Source of the DNA: Smittium mucronatum
Lineage: Eukaryota > Kickxellomycota > Harpellomycetes > Harpellales > Legeriomycetaceae
Length of the DNA: 10,719 nucleotides
Direction of reading: 5' to 3'
NCBI GenBank assembly: GCA_001953115.1
Contig: LSSL01005111.1
Span: 1-10,719 of the forward strand
Both the position numbers and the translations under genes were made by a program. The number at the start of each line of letters is the position of its first letter. The stretch's first letter is position 1. Shown here one piece after another: positions 7,192 through 10,719 of the stretch. The notes beneath the pieces were generated by a model. The model worked only from the letters and a program-made list of their open reading frames with translations. It was not told the origin of the DNA and made no database searches.

Positions 7192-7479
7192 TTAATGGTT
7201 TAAGGTTGTGGTTATCATTACCCCATAATATGATAAAACCTCATATTTCACTTTCCAGAAAATATAATAAACCAATATTTTCATAAGAATGTACTGATTT
7301 TGCCAATTTTTTTGATTTTGTGACAATAATATTAAGGGATAATAGCAAAAATATATTTGAAAAGCATATTTTCCCAAGCTGTATATATAAATACCTTCAG
7401 TAATATTCTCATAAAATAAATATTCGGGTAAAATAATCAATCTCGAAATTTTTAAAGAGGCAAAACAGTAATTCGCCAA
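7192..7479 (-). CDS. Weak hypothetical ORF, 95 codons
   Basis: This is the longest open frame in the window. The predicted product is rich in Tyr, Ile, Leu and Phe, with no recognisable domain, motif or signal peptide. Two hydrophobic patches (around residues 55-63 and 75-90) are a by-product of A/T-rich codons as much as evidence of membrane segments. At this base composition a frame this long should turn up by chance less than once in 10 kb, but not by a wide margin. I estimate an expectation of a few tenths. Base composition does not differ from the flanks and no promoter or neighbour supports it. Probably a chance ORF. Confidence 0.15.
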   Translation of the reverse strand: MANYCFASLKISRLIILPEYLFYENITEGIYIYSLGKYAFQIYFCYYPLILLSQNQKNWQNQYILMKILVYYIFWKVKYEVLSYYGVMITTTLNH

Positions 7480-8184
7480 ATAGAAAATTTATTATTAAAT
7501 TGAAAAAATATTAGATTCATGATAATAATTAAATTTTCTGCATTGATGGAAGAAGGTATATTCTGAATTTTTAACTAATGATGCATTATATAAAAGGGTA
7601 CTATAAATATTTATTTTGATTGATTTTATATTCCTTAGTTGCATAAAAAATAAACTAAATAAATTTTTAAACTAATATAAAAAAGATAACCAAGAAAGTA
7701 TTAAATATGAGTGTTCGATTTAAATAACTTAATCAGATTTTGAGTAAAAAAAAATATAAATTCGATTCTTAAGTGAATCAGTATTACAGCTTTTATTTAC
7801 TATATTAAAATAAAAAAATATCCTGTTCTATTTTGAAACCTTTTAAATTTCTTATAAATTATACTAAATTAAGTAAAAGCATACCAGTTTTACTAAAATA
7901 TAAAAATTTGATGTTGCGCATCAAGCAATCTTTCTAAAAAATATGTTAAAAACGTCCTAAATTAATGAATGAAAAAGAATTTTTACACAATCTGCATATC
8001 TCTATTATTTGAAAATATTTTTTGAACTGAAAATAAAAATAACAAGCTTAAAAACTAAGGATGAATTAAATTTCAATGACAAAGAAAGAAAGTTTCTGTT
8101 ATTCGAAAAAAAGTTCATTTTACAAATTAAGAATTAAAATTAAGTATTATAGTTTGTGAAAAATATTAATTTAATGAATATTTT
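7480..8184. other. AT-rich non-coding stretch with one small hairpin
   Basis: No supported gene. The only structure noted is a perfect 6-bp hairpin, TTGATG (7908-7913) and CATCAA (7919-7924), around a G+C-rich 5-base loop. Confidence 0.5.
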
Positions 8185-8201
8185 TTTCTTTCCTTCCCTT
8201 T

Positions 8202-8371
8202 TTACCCCCCAAAAGCCTCTCCCTTTATCCGCCCTATCTCATGCCCAATTATTCTCTTACTATCATAATCCTTTTAGTATCATCCACATCATATTGATTA
8301 ATATCCAACTTGCTCTCTCTCAAAGTTATTAACCCCACCAACGTACACGTCCACTTTTTAGTCTTATTATC
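8202..8371 (-). pseudogene. Minus-strand coding-like relic, unidentified
   Basis: This island stands out from its flanks in being about 37% G+C and strongly pyrimidine-rich on the + strand (purine-rich on the minus strand, as coding strands often are). On the minus strand one frame is open from 8371 down to TAA 8251-8249 and reads as balanced protein sequence (KKWTCTLVGLITLRESKLDI, then NQYDVDDTKRIMIVRE). One base over, a second frame continues the same style from about 8262 (SKRIIGHEIGRIKGEAFGG) to TAA 8204-8202. Together they look like about 55 codons of one protein broken by a single frameshift. There is no ATG at the upstream end, where the frame starts just after a stop. I do not recognise the family. 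A fossil exon or a fragment of another mobile element is the likeliest reading. A pure polypyrimidine tract without coding history is the alternative. Confidence 0.35.
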
Positions 8372-9390
8372 TCATTTTAAAATAAGTAAATTTTTAAAAA
8401 TGAAAGATTATTTTATACTTACATTAGAATTTAATAAATTTATCTATCTTCAACCAGTATTTTTATAGATTAAATATTCGCTAAAATATATAAAAAATAA
8501 GTGTTTGATGAAATTTTCTTTTTTTCAAAACTTTCTTTCAATGATACAAGCTTGGTATAGTGTATTGATTGAAAAACATTATTATATAGTATTATGGCTA
8601 TTAAAGAATTTATGGCTTTTATAACTATCACAAATAACTCCTAATTTTTTTTTAAGCAGACTGAATTTAAGAAAGATATTGTTTTTTAAATCGCGAATTT
8701 GATCTAAATTTTTTTTTTGGCTCAAAATATTTTTGAATAATAATTTTTTTAAAATTTTTGATGATGTTTGCCAAGATAAAGGACTTGATAGATTTCTATT
8801 CCTTAAAAACCGTGAATTTTTCGATTATTACTTGAATATTTTTTTATGGATATCTTTAGTTTTAATAATAAAAAATTTATTTTGCTCTATTAAAATTTAA
8901 CAATAGGTGCCCTCAATATTTTAAAAAAATTAAGAAGCTATTTTATAACCTGAAATATAAATTGAATAACTTGGATAATTTTTTATATTTTTTATGAAAA
9001 TTTCTCTTTTGCAAATGAATATTGTTTCAGTTTAGGAATATTAGTATGATTTAAATAAAGTTAAAAATATTCAAAATAGTTGAGATATTTTTATTTTCTT
9101 TCATTGTATTATCGAAATTTAAAAATATTAAAGTATAAATTTTCCTACACCTAAACAGATCATATAAAAAAAAACAAATCCTAAACTACTAAACAGTAGC
9201 TCTGAACCCAAAAAAAATAATAAAATGGCTACAATTTCAGAAAATAAATGGTTTTTTCCCATTATATTAACAAAATTTATGAATATTATCTTCGGTTTCT
9301 ACTGAAGGATTTATTAAATTCAGCTGTCCAAATAACTTCAAATATGGATTTCCAACAGATGTTATTTATTTATTTTTTAATTTATTTTTA
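8372..9390. other. AT-rich non-coding stretch with many poly-T tracts
   Basis: No supported gene, RNA or repeat family. Repeated T runs of 7-10 bases lie at about 8519-8525, 8645-8653, 8709-8719 and 8744-8750. On the minus strand a donor-like GTAAGTATA lies at about 8414-8422, just upstream of the 8202-8371 relic, but I cannot build a convincing exon from it. Confidence 0.5.
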
Positions 9391-9410
9391 TATCAATATA
9401 AAAATTGATA
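9391..9410. repeat. 7-bp inverted repeat (AT hairpin)
   Basis: TATCAAT (9391-9397) pairs perfectly with ATTGATA (9404-9410) around a 6-base loop. The outer flanks TTTATTTTTA and AATAAATA extend the pairing imperfectly. All-AT arms like these arise easily by chance in this composition. Confidence 0.3.
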
Positions 9411-9761
9411 AATAAATACAGTATAATTGTTTATTATAATCGTATACACAAATAATAGTATATTTATGGTATTTTATAAGTAAAAAATCTGTGCTAAATC
9501 AATTTTAAATTAAATTTTGCACATTAGATAATTTATATATAAAAAAGCTCGGTTTACAATATTTAAAACAGTTTTGGTATATAAAAAGCGTTAGTAAACT
9601 ATGAAGAATAATTTAAGTTACCAATATATAAAATTGATTTTTAAAATATGTATCATGCTTTTGATCTTAATTGTAAGGATCAGGTTTAATGGGATAATTT
9701 GAATAATAAAAGTTAAAAGGATATACTAGTTAAAAACATAAAATACAGGGAAAGAGAAAAG
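9411..9761. other. AT-rich non-coding stretch, nothing identified
   Basis: No supported reading frame, RNA gene or repeat. This is the upstream flank of the weak ORF at 9762, and it contains no recognisable promoter element beyond the TATA-like words expected in such AT-rich DNA. Confidence 0.5.
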
Positions 9762-9971
9762 TTGAAAAGCTTGGCCATTCCAAAATGGCTAAGCTTCCTT
9801 ATTTATACCATTTTCTATTTTCTAAAATTCAATTATGCTTATGAGAGGCTTTCTTCATTGGATGAAATATTCAATGAGTGTACTAATTATTTGGTTCATT
9901 ACATTCATATAAAAATTAAATCAGATCGCAATATAAATAACCTTCTCAAACTGATAACAAGAATAATTTAG
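9762..9971 (+). CDS. Weak hypothetical ORF, 69 codons
   Basis: The frame taken from 9762 begins at a TTG rather than an ATG. The first ATG codon in it is 9786, which would shorten the product to about 61 residues. The product has a hydrophobic aromatic-rich stretch early (LSFLIYTIFYFLKF) and then a more hydrophilic tail (ERLSSLDEIFNECTN, ending KIKSDRNINN). That switch is mildly protein-like: it could be a membrane anchor with a soluble tail, or a relic. No family is recognised. The first codons lie inside a strong hairpin (9767-9796), which is unusual for an efficient translation start. No upstream motif or neighbour supports expression. Chance is a fair explanation for its length. Confidence 0.2.
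   Translation: MKSLAIPKWLSFLIYTIFYFLKFNYAYERLSSLDEIFNECTNYLVHYIHIKIKSDRNINNLLKLITRII
9767..9796. repeat. 12-bp stem hairpin with 6-base loop
   Basis: AAGCTTGGCCAT (9767-9778) faces ATGGCTAAGCTT (9785-9796) across the loop TCCAAA. Eleven of twelve positions pair as DNA, and the twelfth would be a G-U pair if transcribed on the + strand, giving a full 12-bp RNA stem. With five G/C pairs it is the strongest short hairpin I see in the window. There is no trailing T run directly after it, so a bacterial-type terminator is not indicated. It may be a structured RNA piece or the tip of an old inverted-repeat element. Confidence 0.55.
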
Positions 9972-10160
9972 ATAATTTTTTTATATGTGTATTAAGAGGA
10001 AGGAAATTCCCCTTTTATTCATTTAAAGCACTTTAAATTCAATCAGATCAATTTTTTAATTTTAAATCTAATTAAAAATTTATGCTGGTATTTCTAAAAG
10101 TAATATGTTATCGAATAAATTTCGGATATATTAGTTAATATTAGAACATTTTAAACAGAA
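9972..10160. other. AT-rich non-coding spacer
   Basis: No gene seen. A short palindrome GGAAATTCC lies at about 10000-10008, and otherwise only A/T runs. Confidence 0.4.
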
Positions 10161-10220
10161 TCGATTAAATTGAACCTAATTCGACTAAATTAAGCGATTT
10201 TCGACTAAAGTGCAAATTTA
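10161..10220 (+). repeat. Tandem array, three exact-period 20-bp units
   Basis: Units start at 10161 (TCGATTAAATTG), 10181 (TCGACTAAATTA) and 10201 (TCGACTAAAGTG), spaced by exactly 20 bases. The first nine bases, TCGAYTAAA, are conserved and the rest has drifted. The same unit in opposite orientation makes up the array at 3087-3156, and an eroded copy lies at 1562-1680. Copy number is low and the arrays do not sit next to a recognised gene. The strict conservation of TCGAYTAAA against a drifting remainder could mean a protein-binding core, but three units are too few to show it. Confidence 0.5.
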
Positions 10221-10590
10221 TTTAATAATCACATTTAATTATTAAGTCATTTTTGAATTATTTTAATTGAATAGGTAACCTATGCATTGGTGTCTTTGAA
10301 ATTAATATAGGGTTTATATTGACTATTTTCTGATTAAGTCGAAATAAACAGCTCTTTCAAGCATCTTAATAAACTTCACAGCAATAATTCATGTTTATGC
10401 ACAACTTAAATATCTAAAAAATGTACTTTTTTATTTATAAAATCTTGTTTATTGAAAATTTTGGGAGTTTTTTTAAAAAATTTACCAATAAATTAGACAG
10501 TTTAAGATTTTTAGATTTAATGAGTTCAGATCAAAATAAATTAAGGTTTTGGACTTTTGAAAAATATTTTTTTATAAAGCTTATTTATTA
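10221..10590. other. AT-rich non-coding stretch, nothing identified
   Basis: No supported gene. A word related to the 20-bp repeat (TCGACTTAATC on the minus strand) lies at about 10331-10341 as a possible single stray unit. Confidence 0.45.
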
Positions 10591-10617
10591 AATTAAAAAA
10601 ATTAAAAAAATTAAAAA
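10591..10617 (+). repeat. Microsatellite (AATTAAAAA)x3
   Basis: Three perfect tandem copies of the 9-bp unit AATTAAAAA are followed by GAA. This is simple sequence of the kind expected from replication slippage in AT-rich DNA. Confidence 0.7.
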
Positions 10618-10719
10618 GAATTATTCATGAGTTACTAAATTGTATTTTGAAACTTGTAACTTTTAACTTGTATTAGCATGGCATTGAAAATTTTCCCATA
10701 AGAGAAATGTTTCCAAAAA

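Noticed and set aside
9767..9796. A rho-independent terminator
   Set aside because: The context is eukaryotic-looking, no T run follows the stem directly, and no gene ends upstream.

Overview
The window reads as AT-rich eukaryotic non-coding DNA, roughly 20-25% G+C in the flanks by spot counts. It has no bacterial-style gene packing and no intact protein-coding gene that I can support. The one large identifiable object is a heavily decayed DIRS-type (tyrosine-recombinase) retrotransposon on the + strand, about 3188-6792. Its G+C content is visibly higher, about 40-47% in sampled lines of its 5' part falling to about 25-30% at its 3' end. The fragment wording (RT, RNase H and recombinase blocks) resembles, from memory, DIRS elements of early-diverging fungi (Mucoromycota/Zoopagomycota type). 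An AT-rich early-diverging fungus, or another AT-rich eukaryote carrying such elements, is therefore the best guess, held with low confidence.

Layout. 1-3086 is an AT-rich gene desert. It holds a nested inverted repeat (851-909), a possible short coding relic (1310-1456), a degenerate ~20-bp periodic tract (1562-1680) and a strongly T/G-skewed tract (about 2030-2400) containing splice-like signals. 3087-3156 is a short tandem array of a 20-bp unit lying just upstream of the retrotransposon. 3188-6792 is the dead DIRS element in the order gag-like ORF, gag-pol linker block, reverse transcriptase, RNase H, Dam-like adenine methyltransferase-like domain, tyrosine recombinase. All parts carry stops and frameshifts, except that the recombinase C-terminal half stays in one frame for 143 codons with a single stop. 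6793-10719 is AT-rich desert with two weak ORFs (7192-7479 minus, 9762-9971 plus), a small G+C-richer purine/pyrimidine-skewed island that looks like a minus-strand coding relic (8202-8371), a hairpin (9767-9796), another 20-bp tandem array of the same family in the opposite orientation (10161-10220) and a 9-bp microsatellite (10591-10617).

How the parts relate. In a live DIRS element the gag-like protein packages the RNA, RT/RNase H copies it through a circular intermediate, and the tyrosine recombinase inserts it without target-site duplication. Here none of these proteins could be made. The element is a fossil whose reading frames must be followed by jumping frames. I found no convincing terminal inverted repeats, so the true element borders are unknown.
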